From: Chrysiogenia bacterium
Lineage (GTDB): Bacteria > JAGRBM01
Assembly (NCBI GenBank): GCA_020434085.1
Contig: JAGRBM010000211.1
Span: 1-8,782, forward strand
Length of the DNA: 8,782 nucleotides
Direction: 5' to 3'
This document shows positions 1 to 8,751 of this stretch, piece after piece. A program made the position numbers and the translations under genes. Below the pieces are notes generated by a model that ran no database searches, was not told where the DNA came from, and saw nothing but the letters and a program-made list of their open reading frames with translations. Positions within the stretch are counted from its first letter, which is position 1. Every line of letters starts with the position of its first letter.

Positions 1-2540
1 AAGATGAGGGCCTCGGCGCCGCGGCGCATGGAGGGACCGGCATCGGAGCGGAACAGGTCGAGCGACGTATTGCCCAGCGCCTGTGAGAAACGGTCGAGGT
101 TGTCGTTGTCGGTAAACGGGTTGGAGGCCGAGGGGCGCAGGAAGCTTGAGGGCGTCACCGAGACCGAGTTCATCAGGTCGCGCCAGTCAATGATGCCATC
201 CGGCGCGGACGCCGGGTAGCGGTCCGAAATCGAAAATCCATTGGCCAGCGTCACGCGCCCGGCGCGGTCGAGCACCGCGGGAATCAGATCGAAGCTATCG
301 ACCTTGCCGTCGTTGTTCGTATCGAAGGGGCGGCAGTCAATGGGCTTGGAGAACAGATCGCAGTCGACAAAACCGTCGCCCGGCGGGCAGGCGCCCGGAC
401 CCGAGGTCGCGATGCGCTCACGATCGAAGAACTTGGCGCGGCTGCAGTTGTCGGTGTCGAGCAGTGCCTCACGCGAGAAGTCCACCACATCGAAACGGCC
501 ATCGCCGTTGATGTCGAAGGTCTCGCCCGCCTGCACGACCCCGTCGTTGTTCACGTCCACGAAGTCCTGGGCACAGAGTGGATCGACCCCCTCTTCCCAG
601 AAAACGTAGCGGCCCGACGAGGGATCGCGGCAGCCGCCGTCGCCGTTGCGGTCGAGGTTGTCGACGGCATCGAAGAGTCCGTCAAGGTTGCGGTCGGTGC
701 GCACACTGGAGAGCAGCACCGCTTCGAGCGAGTTGACGAAGTCATCGCCCTGGAATTCCGAACCAGGGATCAGGTCGACGAGCAACAGGAGTTCCACCAG
801 GGTCTCGCTGTCGGGCTTCACCGAACGACTCACAATGCGCTCGAGAATGGGAATCACGTCGCGCACCAAATTCAGGTCGGTGAGCTGGAAGGCCAGCGTC
901 GGGTCGGTGCGCTCGGCAATCAGGTAGTCGGAGTCACCGCTCAGGTCCGCGCCGCGGTAGGGCTGACCCGAGGTCGCAAACGGGCCCAGGTAGAGCACGT
1001 CGCCGTAGAGCAGGCTGGAGGGATCGAGGGTTTCATCGGCATCGACGGAGACCGTGAATTCAAGGCCCGAATTCAGGCCGCTCGCGATGCGCACCTGGTC
1101 GCCGGCGCGGATCTGGCCTTCGACGAAGCCCGTGTCATTGAGCGCCACGCCGCTGTGCGAGGAATGGAAGGCCGCGCCCACCGGCGCCAGCGAGTTTCGG
1201 GTGATGTTGCCCATGCTGTCGCGGGTGGGAACAACCGCCTGCACGTTGAAACGGAAGGAGCTGTCGTCCTTCACGCTGATGTCGTTGATGGGGACGAGCG
1301 TCATGTTCGTCGCGTCCACCAGAGCGGCAGTGAAGGCGAGCGAGGGTGCGTTGCCGGAGATTCGAACCACGCCGCCACCCAGATCGACGGCCACCACCGG
1401 CTCACCGCTGCCGTTGACCGCCGCCGCGACGCCGGCGGCGATTTCGTCGATCGTCGGCGAGCTGTCGCTGTTGTAGCCGGCCGTCATGCCGTTGATCAGC
1501 ACGTCGTAGTCTTCGTTGAACAACGCGCGAGTGATGCGCACGTGGAACTCGTGCACCTCGTCATAGGCTGCGTCGCAGATCGAAATCTGGTTAGCCCCGT
1601 CCACACGGGCGATATTGAACTCATGTCCGGCGTTCGCGCCCGTGACGAAGAGCGCCTTGTAGGAGCGCTGGTAGGCGGACTCGGGATCGGGATCGTACAC
1701 GCACGGGGTGCCGCCGAAAGTCGGAAGAAGCGGCACGCTCAGCCGCACGAAGGCCGATTCCGGCGAGATAAGCGGCACCAGCGGCGGGGTGCCCTGCGCG
1801 GTGTCGACCACCGTGCCGGAAATCGCAGTGAAAAGCGCAACCGAACCGTTGTCGCCGCGCAGCAGGTAGGCCTGGCGCGGAGAGAGAATCCCGCTGAAGG
1901 GGATGACGCCAAGGTTGAGCTGGTCGAGCATGTCCTGCAGGCCCTGCTCGCCAAGGCGGTCGAGAATTTCAAGCTGGATTCCGATCACCTCGATGCGGGG
2001 GTCGGCCACGTTGGGGTTCTCACCCGGGAACTCCGGCGCCAGCAGGTTGCGCAGCGGCACGATGAGCTCGGTGAGCGCCCCAGTCTCGAAAAGCTGCGTG
2101 AGCACGTCGTAGGAGCTCTGGATACCCGGCGCGGCCGGATCTCGGTCGGCAGCCAGGGTAACGAGCAGGTCGCTGGAAATCGGGGTGAACTGGAAGATCG
2201 TCCCACGGTCGATCATCGAGTTGAGAATGTCGGCCAGTTCCTGCACGCGGTCGCTGGTCATCACCATCGAGAGGGCGTCGACCAGTTCTTCGAAACCACC
2301 GGCAGCAAAGATCTGCTGCAGCGTCAGGGCCAGCGCGTCGAGGTCGCCTGACTTGGCCAGATTGGTGAATTGCACGAGCACCGCCTCGGCGGGCGGAGCG
2401 GGAGTAACGACGTCCTGATCGGGATCTGGATAGGAATCGAGCAGCGAGGGAGCAACATTCTCGTTGCCGCAGGCGGGAAGAAACACAAACAGCGCGAACG
2501 CGCAAAGGAGAACCCGCAGGATGTTGAATCGATTCTGCAT
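1..2540 (-). CDS. Large secreted lipoprotein with dockerin-like calcium loops (3' end outside window)
   Basis: The frame is open from an ATG at 2538-2540 to the left edge, giving 846 complete codons and no stop. Residues 1-24 form a lipoprotein signal peptide: Arg4/Arg9, a hydrophobic core, then lipobox LPAC with Cys24. Gly25 at +2 suggests outer-membrane rather than inner-membrane sorting. Residues about 50-215 are rich in helical Leu/Glu repeats. Residues 345-407 (YDVLING ... EIAAGVAAAVN) resemble a motif I know from phage tail proteins. Residues 616-751 carry five DxNxDG loops (starting at D616, D630, D662, D676, D740). The last, with D748, D751 and Leu752, closely follows the dockerin type I loop. 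Cysteines 637, 656, 699, 718, 727 and 736 lie in the same region and could form disulfides. Inferred role: a calcium-stabilised surface or periplasmic structural or adhesion protein. No catalytic motif was seen. The Shine-Dalgarno site is weak. I do not recognise a named family, and the true C-terminus is unknown. Confidence 0.85.
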   Translation of the reverse strand, partial: MQNRFNILRVLLCAFALFVFLPACGNENVAPSLLDSYPDPDQDVVTPAPPAEAVLVQFTNLAKSGDLDALALTLQQIFAAGGFEELVDALSMVMTSDRVQELADILNSMIDRGTIFQFTPISSDLLVTLAADRDPAAPGIQSSYDVLTQLFETGALTELIVPLRNLLAPEFPGENPNVADPRIEVIGIQLEILDRLGEQGLQDMLDQLNLGVIPFSGILSPRQAYLLRGDNGSVALFTAISGTVVDTAQGTPPLVPLISPESAFVRLSVPLLPTFGGTPCVYDPDPESAYQRSYKALFVTGANAGHEFNIARVDGANQISICDAAYDEVHEFHVRITRALFNEDYDVLINGMTAGYNSDSSPTIDEIAAGVAAAVNGSGEPVVAVDLGGGVVRISGNAPSLAFTAALVDATNMTLVPINDISVKDDSSFRFNVQAVVPTRDSMGNITRNSLAPVGAAFHSSHSGVALNDTGFVEGQIRAGDQVRIASGLNSGLEFTVSVDADETLDPSSLLYGDVLYLGPFATSGQPYRGADLSGDSDYLIAERTDPTLAFQLTDLNLVRDVIPILERIVSRSVKPDSETLVELLLLVDLIPGSEFQGDDFVNSLEAVLLSSVRTDRNLDGLFDAVDNLDRNGDGGCRDPSSGRYVFWEEGVDPLCAQDFVDVNNDGVVQAGETFDINGDGRFDVVDFSREALLDTDNCSRAKFFDRERIATSGPGACPPGDGFVDCDLFSKPIDCRPFDTNNDGKVDSFDLIPAVLDRAGRVTLANGFSISDRYPASAPDGIIDWRDLMNSVSVTPSSFLRPSASNPFTDNDNLDRFSQALGNTSLDLFRSDAGPSMRRGAEALI

Positions 2541-2610
2541 ATACCGCCGGAACTTCCGCAATCCGGCAACCAGCACGCGTGCTACGTATCACGCGACCTG
2601 TCGCCTTGAA

Positions 2611-2630
2611 TCCGGTGTTGAATCACCGGA
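2611..2630. repeat. Perfect 7-bp inverted repeat in the leader
   Basis: The arms tccggtg (2611-2617) and caccgga (2624-2630) are separated by six bases. The repeat lies 71 bases upstream of the lipoprotein start codon. No T-run follows on the minus strand, so it does not look like a terminator. It could be a protein-binding site or a leader hairpin. Confidence 0.45.
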
Positions 2631-2730
2631 CTCACAACGCAAGCAGCTCACCCATGCAAGGCATCGGCTTGCGGAATCGATGAAGCTCCTCGACGCTTCG
2701 CCTTCTCCGCATGTTTCCGGCGCGACGCGT

Positions 2731-2773
2731 CTGCAGCACTCTGATCAAAAGCCCGGGCGATCAGAGTATGCAG
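2731..2773 (-). repeat. Long hairpin in the lipoprotein gene leader
   Basis: The arms 2738-2746 (actctgatc) and 2759-2767 (gatcagagt) are a perfect 9-bp inverted repeat. The stem continues beyond a small 2/1 internal loop with 5 more pairs (2731-2735 with 2769-2773). The 12-base loop itself holds the self-complementary octamer GCCCGGGC. No U-tract follows on either strand, so it is not a standard terminator. It may be an RNA structure in the leader or an operator-like DNA site. No known riboswitch family was recognised. Confidence 0.55.
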
Positions 2774-2865
2774 CGCCCTACCGGAAATCCCCGAGGCCAC
2801 CGCCGGGCGGCTGAAACCAACCCCAGCCGATTTCCAAAAAAGCTAGCAGTTTTCGCTACTTACGT

Positions 2866-2900
2866 TGGTGAATTTATAGAAGAGGGTCTTTTACTGTCAA
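2866..2900 (-). promoter_or_regulatory. Strong sigma-70-type promoter for the lipoprotein gene
   Basis: On the minus strand, TTGACA (plus 2895-2900, a perfect -35) is followed after 16 bases by TATAAA (plus 2873-2878, five of six matches to the -10 consensus). The surroundings are A+T-rich in an otherwise GC-rich window. Transcription would start near 2866 and run leftward, giving a leader of about 325 nt before the lipoprotein ATG. This is the best promoter match in the window. It was found by eye and the start site is inferred. Confidence 0.65.
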
Positions 2901-2933
2901 GGCGGCCAGGAAGCCCTCACGGGAAATATCACA

Positions 2934-2967
2934 GGGCTTTACATGTATTTACGGCAGGCAAAAGCCC
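2934..2967. repeat. Inverted repeat upstream of the lipoprotein promoter
   Basis: The arms gggcttt (2934-2940) and aaagccc (2961-2967) form a perfect 7-bp stem with a 20-base loop. It starts 33 bases upstream of the -35 box at 2895-2900. It could be an operator or activator site for that promoter, or a weak 3' structure of the aspS transcript. The long loop makes a stable RNA hairpin less likely. Confidence 0.3.
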
Positions 2968-2998
2968 GTGACGCCGCGCGCAATCTGCCTTTGCTAAT

Positions 2999-3016
2999 CC
3001 CCTGAAATCATAGGGG
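2999..3016. repeat. Small inverted repeat downstream of aspS
   Basis: The arms cccct (2999-3003) and agggg (3012-3016) enclose an 8-base loop. It lies about 90 bases beyond the aspS stop codon on the aspS transcript. No U-tract follows, so a terminator role is not supported. Confidence 0.25.
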
Positions 3017-3107
3017 AAGAAAGGCGCCCCTCCCTAACGACCCGCCGCGTCAAAACTTCACCCGCACTCACACCCGGCGCCCGTCCAGCGGCTTTGCACG
3101 CGAAGTT

Positions 3108-4910
3108 TTACTTCAGGTCCTGAATCTTGAGCGAGAGCTCCAGCAACTGCCCGTGATCGACCGGACTGGGAGCCTCGGTCATCAGGCACTGGCCGCGCTG
3201 GGTCTTGGGGAACGCAATGACGTCCCGGATGGATTCGGCACCCGCCAGGATCATCACGATGCGGTCCAAGCCAAAGGCCACGCCGCCGTGAGGGGGCGCG
3301 CCCAGCGAAAGGGCGTCGAGCAGGAAGCCGAACTTTGCCTGCGCCTCTTCCTCGGAGATGCCGAGCAGGCCGAACACACGGCTCTGGAGTTCCTGGTCGT
3401 GAATACGGATCGATCCGCCGCCGATCTCATAGCCGTTGAGGACGAGGTCGTAGGCCTCCGAGCGGGCTTCGAGCGGTTTGTCTTCAAGGCTGTCCAGGTC
3501 CTCGGCCTTCGGCGAGGTGAACGGGTGGTGCAGCGCCACGTGGCGCTTGGCTTCCTCGTCGTACTCGAACATCGGGAAGTCGGTCACCCACAGGAACGAG
3601 AGCTGATTGGGATCCACCAGTTCGAGCTTGTGACCCAGGTGATCGCGCAGCGCGGCGAGCACCTGATTGACCACGCCGGGCTTGTCGGCGCCGAAGAAGA
3701 CGATGTCCCCTTCTTCGAGGTTCGTCGCCAGGCGAAGCTGCTCTTTCTCTTCATCGGAGAAGAACTTGAGGATCGGCGACTGCCAGCCGTCGGGGTTGGA
3801 CTTGATCCATGCAAGGCCCTTGGCCCCAAGGCCCGTGGCCATGTTGGTCAGGTCGTCGATTTCCTTGCGCGAGAACTTTGCCCCGCCCTTGATGGGCAGC
3901 GCCTTGATCATGCCGCCGCCATCGGCGGCCTGGCGGAAGACCTTGAAGTCGGAGTTCTTGAACACAGAGGTGATGTCGATGAGTTCGAGGTCGAAGCGCA
4001 GGTCGGGCTTGTCCGAGCCATAACGGGCCATCACCTCGTCGTAGGGCATCCGCGGGAACTTCGCGGCCTTGGCCACTTCCTCGCCGCGGGTTGCGCTAAG
4101 GATCGCGCGCATCAGGCCCTCGCACATCTCCATGACCTGGTCGGCACCGACAAAGCTCATCTCGACATCGATCTGCGTGAACTCGGGCTGGCGATCGGCG
4201 CGCAGGTCCTCGTCGCGGAAGCACTTGACGATCTGGTAGTAGCGGTCGAAACCCGAGACCATCAGGATCTGCTTGAAGAGCTGGGGCGACTGCGGGAGCG
4301 CGTAGAACTGCCCGCCATGCAGGCGCGAGGGCACCAGGAAGTCGCGTGCGCCCTCGGGTGTGCTCTTGGTGAGAATCGGTGTCTCGACGTCAACGAAATT
4401 ATTCGCGTCGAAGAACTGGCGCGCCGCGTGGGCAATGCGGTGGCGCTGCAGGAAGACCTGCTGCACGCTCGGGCGGCGCAGGTCGATGTAGCGATACTTG
4501 TGGCGAATCGACTCGCCGGCTTCCACGCGGTCCTCGACCTGGAAAGGCTGGGGCTTGGCGACGTTGAGGATCTTCACCTCATCGACGAGCACTTCGATCT
4601 CACCGGTGGGAAGCTTCGGGTTGGCCATGTTGTCGGGCCGGGCGCGCACACGGCCGCGCACGGCGAGCACCCACTCGTTATGGACGAGGTCGCCCTTGGC
4701 ATGGGCGTCAGCCGAATGGGTCGGGTCGCAAACCACCTGGGTGATGCCCCAGCGGTCGCGCAGGTCGATGAAGATGATCCCGCCATGGTCGCGGGCCGAA
4801 TGGGCCCATCCGAACAGAATGACCTCATCGCCCACGTTCGCGGCGCGGAGTTCGTTGTTGACGTGGGTGCGCTGCCACCCTTCAAGACGGTCTACCGATG
4901 GTGCCGACAC
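3108..4910 (-). CDS. aspS: Aspartyl-tRNA synthetase, probably non-discriminating
   Basis: The enzyme activates aspartate with ATP and loads it on tRNA-Asp in the cytoplasm. The 600-residue length is normal for a bacterial-type class IIb AspRS. Domains in order are: an N-terminal OB-fold anticodon-binding domain (about 14-125, with GW at 34-35 and RDHGG at 40-44); the catalytic domain with motif 1 around VDVETPIL (173-180), the amino-acid site QSPQLFKQ (207-214) and motif 2 FRDEDLRADRQPEFTQ (231-246); the bacterial GAD insertion (about 310-420); and motif 3 GLDR (547-550). His42 in RDHGG, where E. coli has Leu, is the residue linked to non-discriminating AspRS, which also charges tRNA-Asn. The start is GTG at 4908-4910, with a GGGAG Shine-Dalgarno site nine bases upstream. 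The next in-frame Met (residue 95) would remove the anticodon-binding domain. hisS ends 150 bases upstream. Identity is certain; the specificity is inferred. Confidence 0.98.
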   Translation of the reverse strand: MSAPSVDRLEGWQRTHVNNELRAANVGDEVILFGWAHSARDHGGIIFIDLRDRWGITQVVCDPTHSADAHAKGDLVHNEWVLAVRGRVRARPDNMANPKLPTGEIEVLVDEVKILNVAKPQPFQVEDRVEAGESIRHKYRYIDLRRPSVQQVFLQRHRIAHAARQFFDANNFVDVETPILTKSTPEGARDFLVPSRLHGGQFYALPQSPQLFKQILMVSGFDRYYQIVKCFRDEDLRADRQPEFTQIDVEMSFVGADQVMEMCEGLMRAILSATRGEEVAKAAKFPRMPYDEVMARYGSDKPDLRFDLELIDITSVFKNSDFKVFRQAADGGGMIKALPIKGGAKFSRKEIDDLTNMATGLGAKGLAWIKSNPDGWQSPILKFFSDEEKEQLRLATNLEEGDIVFFGADKPGVVNQVLAALRDHLGHKLELVDPNQLSFLWVTDFPMFEYDEEAKRHVALHHPFTSPKAEDLDSLEDKPLEARSEAYDLVLNGYEIGGGSIRIHDQELQSRVFGLLGISEEEAQAKFGFLLDALSLGAPPHGGVAFGLDRIVMILAGAESIRDVIAFPKTQRGQCLMTEAPSPVDHGQLLELSLKIQDLK

Positions 4911-4919
4911 GGCTGGATT

Positions 4920-4924
4920 CTCCC
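4920..4924 (-). promoter_or_regulatory. Ribosome binding site supporting the aspS GTG start
   Basis: Minus-strand GGGAG lies nine bases before the GTG at 4908-4910. No ATG lies in frame near the N-terminus, so this site decides the start codon. Confidence 0.6.
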
Positions 4925-4952
4925 GGGAAGTTTCTTTGATTTCAGGTGTTTG

Positions 4953-4977
4953 GGCGAGCCTGCCCGTCGCAGGCGCC
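4953..4977. repeat. Hairpin in the hisS-aspS gap
   Basis: The arms gcctgc (4958-4963) and gcaggc (4969-4974) form a 6-bp stem with a 5-base loop. Three more pairs (4953-4955 with 4975-4977) lie beyond a 2-base bulge. It sits about 40 bases upstream of the aspS start, in its probable leader. No U-tract follows, so it is more likely a leader or processing structure than a hisS terminator. No T-box specifier or antiterminator features were seen. Confidence 0.4.
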
Positions 4978-4995
4978 GCTTTCCACAGGCGGCGG

Positions 4996-5025
4996 AGTCT
5001 ACAAGGACCGCGCCGGGGAATGCAA
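4996..5025 (-). promoter_or_regulatory. Possible aspS promoter
   Basis: Minus-strand TTGCAT (5020-5025) and TAGACT (4996-5001) are separated by 18 bases. They match the sigma-70 -35 and -10 boxes only partly (the -10 at four of six positions). aspS could instead be read through from hisS. Confidence 0.3.
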
Positions 5026-5060
5026 CGCTCTGGGCGCTGCCCGTGCGGCCCTGCCGAGGC

Positions 5061-6323
<1,263 letters not shown>

Positions 6324-6357
6324 GTTCCACAGATCCCGGTGATTCCGGGCGCGGCGC

Positions 6358-6386
6358 AACATAGACAAACGGGTATGCCAAGCCAA
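6358..6386 (-). promoter_or_regulatory. Probable hisS promoter
   Basis: On the minus strand, TTGGCT (6381-6386) and TATGTT (6358-6363, four of six matches) are separated by an ideal 17 bases. This places the transcript start near 6351 and gives a leader of about 28 nt. A 5-bp hairpin (6335-6349) would lie at the 5' end of that leader. The position suggests hisS can be transcribed independently of gdhA. Confidence 0.4.
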
Positions 6387-6412
6387 ACCCCGTAAGAATT
6401 CCTGCCTCGTCC

Positions 6413-6435
6413 CCCTCTCCCTTTCAGGGAGAGGG
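6413..6435. terminator. Perfect 10-bp hairpin after gdhA: imperfect terminator or dispersed repeat
   Basis: The arms 6413-6422 (ccctctccct) and 6426-6435 (agggagaggg) pair perfectly around a 3-base loop, beginning 16 bases beyond the gdhA stop codon. The position suits a terminator, but on the gdhA strand the sequence after the stem is G-rich with no U-tract. On the plus strand the stem is followed by AAATTTT. Very similar CCCTCTCCC/GGGAGAGGG hairpins occur as dispersed intergenic repeats in many GC-rich bacterial genomes, so a repeat element is an equally good reading. Confidence 0.45.
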
Positions 6436-6451
6436 AAATTTTGAAGTTGGA

Positions 6452-7690
6452 CTAAAAGCCCGCGGCCCAGAATGCCTCACGCAGCTTTCCGGCGGCAATG
6501 GCGTAGGCCGACTCGCGGTAGGTGCGCCCGGTGTGGTCGGCGTCGGCGAAGACGTCGCGGCAGGCGGTATGCAGGCGCTCAGTGAGGCGCTCGCGCACGG
6601 TTTCGAGCCCCCAGGAGAACTGCTGCATATTCTGGACCCACTCGAAGTAGCTCACGATCACGCCACCGGCGTTGGCCAGCAGGTCGGGCACGATAGTCAC
6701 GCCCTTGCTGCGCAGTACCTCGTCGGCCAGATGGGAGACCGGGTTGTTGGCTCCCTCGACGATGACCTTCGCGCGGATCTTGTCGGCATTGTCCTCGCAG
6801 ATCACCCCTTCGAGCGCGGCGGGAACAAGGAAGTCCACCTCGAGAAGCAGCAGGTCGTCATTGCTGATGAACTCGGTGTCGGGCGCATCGATCACGCTGC
6901 CCGCATTCTTGGCGTGCAGTCCGAGCGCGAAGGGATCGATGCCGTTTTCGTTATAGACGCCGCCGCACACGTCACTGATGGCAACGATCTTGAGTCCCAG
7001 GCGGTGCAGGAAGCGCGCAGTGTGCTCGCCCACATTGCCGAAGCCCTGGATTGCGACGGTCTTCCCTTCAAGATTGTCCGAGTGCTCACGCGCCAGTTCC
7101 TGCAGCACGATTGCAATGCCCTGCCCCACCGCCGACTCGCGTCCCTGGGAGCCGCCGAGCACGATGGGCTTTCCTGTTACAACGCCCGGCGAATAGCCGT
7201 AGATCTTCTGATACTCATCCTGGATCCACGCCATCACCTGGGAGTTGCTTCCCACGTCCGGCGCCGGAATGTCGATGTTGGGCCCCAGGAAGCGGTGGCC
7301 TTTCTCGACGAACTTGCGCGTGAGCTGTTCGAGTTCGTTGGGCGAGAGGCTGGAGGGATCGCAGTTGATCCCGCCCTTGGCACCACCAAAGGGCACATGA
7401 ACGAGCGCGCACTTGAGCGACATGATTGACGCCAGGCCCCGGAAATCCTCCATGTCCACTTCGGGATGGTAGCGCAGCCCGCCCTTGTAGGGACCGAGCA
7501 CGTTGTGGTCCTGCACCCGGTAGGCAGAAAAGACCTCAAGGCTCCCGTCGTCACGCCTGAGCGGAAGTTCCATTCGGATCTCACGGCTGGAGATGGAAAG
7601 GAGCTGGTAGGTAACGTCGTCGAAGCCGAGCGCGCGGCACGCGCCCTTGAGAAATACATCGACGCTCTCTTTGGGGGAGATCTTTGCCAT
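6452..7690 (-). CDS. gdhA: Glutamate dehydrogenase (hexameric, about 45 kDa subunit type)
   Basis: The enzyme interconverts glutamate with 2-oxoglutarate and ammonia using NAD(P), linking carbon and nitrogen metabolism in the cytoplasm. The 412 residues fit the short hexameric family. Lys69 (GPYKGG), Lys93 (MSLKCAL), catalytic Lys105 (FGGAKGG) and catalytic Asp145 (PAPDVGS) keep exactly the spacing of Lys89, Lys113, Lys125 and Asp165 of the Clostridium symbiosum enzyme. Ser347 (VSYFEW) matches its glutamate-binding Ser380. Together these favour glutamate over Leu, Val or Phe as substrate. The Rossmann loop is GFGNVG (216-221), with Asp240 after the second strand. Cofactor choice cannot be read from this. 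The segment GRESAVGQG (183-191) departs from the usual GRxxATGxG. The ATG at 7688-7690 has a GAGGA site (7697-7701). Only 32 bases separate it from the ruvB stop, so the two are probably co-transcribed. Confidence 0.95.
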   Translation of the reverse strand: MAKISPKESVDVFLKGACRALGFDDVTYQLLSISSREIRMELPLRRDDGSLEVFSAYRVQDHNVLGPYKGGLRYHPEVDMEDFRGLASIMSLKCALVHVPFGGAKGGINCDPSSLSPNELEQLTRKFVEKGHRFLGPNIDIPAPDVGSNSQVMAWIQDEYQKIYGYSPGVVTGKPIVLGGSQGRESAVGQGIAIVLQELAREHSDNLEGKTVAIQGFGNVGEHTARFLHRLGLKIVAISDVCGGVYNENGIDPFALGLHAKNAGSVIDAPDTEFISNDDLLLLEVDFLVPAALEGVICEDNADKIRAKVIVEGANNPVSHLADEVLRSKGVTIVPDLLANAGGVIVSYFEWVQNMQQFSWGLETVRERLTERLHTACRDVFADADHTGRTYRESAYAIAAGKLREAFWAAGF

Positions 7691-7722
7691 GGAAGGTCCT
7701 CGAGTTGGCCAGGAAAGCCGGC

Positions 7723-8751
<1,029 letters not shown>

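Larger units (their letters stand above)
2541..3107. other. Gene-free region between aspS and the lipoprotein gene
   Basis: This stretch of 567 bases has no convincing protein gene on either strand. Open frames in it are short, arginine/proline-rich and lack good ribosome binding sites. It holds a near-consensus minus-strand promoter (2873-2900), a predicted leader of about 325 nt for the lipoprotein gene, and four inverted repeats (2611-2630, 2731-2773, 2934-2967, 2999-3016). The part around 2820-2960 is clearly richer in A+T than the flanking genes. No clear Rho-independent terminator for aspS was found. The closest candidate, a bulged hairpin overlapping six T residues on the minus strand at 2836-2861, is weak. 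Confidence 0.7.

Noticed and set aside
1155-2351. A 398-codon plus-strand open frame opposite the lipoprotein gene
   Set aside because: The minus strand here encodes a continuous protein with a signal peptide, lipobox and calcium loops. The plus-strand product is Arg/His/Val-rich with no motif.
2020-2592. A 190-codon minus-strand frame starting upstream of the lipoprotein ATG
   Set aside because: It overlaps the lipoprotein gene in another frame. It is Arg/Ala/Pro-rich and lacks a signal peptide, while the overlapped frame has a clear lipobox and stays open for 846 codons.
2836-2861. A hairpin plus T-run on the minus strand as a Rho-independent terminator of aspS
   Set aside because: The stem is only seven pairs with a bulge, mostly A-T near its base, and it overlaps the T-run. 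It lies about 250 bases past the aspS stop and just downstream of a promoter.
4911-5060. A T-box or other aminoacyl-tRNA-responsive leader before aspS
   Set aside because: The 150-base gap has one modest hairpin but no T-box consensus, specifier loop or terminator/antiterminator pair.
6324-6386. A 21-residue N-terminal extension of HisRS from a TTG at 6386
   Set aside because: The family N-terminus begins at the ATG at 6323, TTG starts are rare, and a likely promoter occupies 6358-6386.
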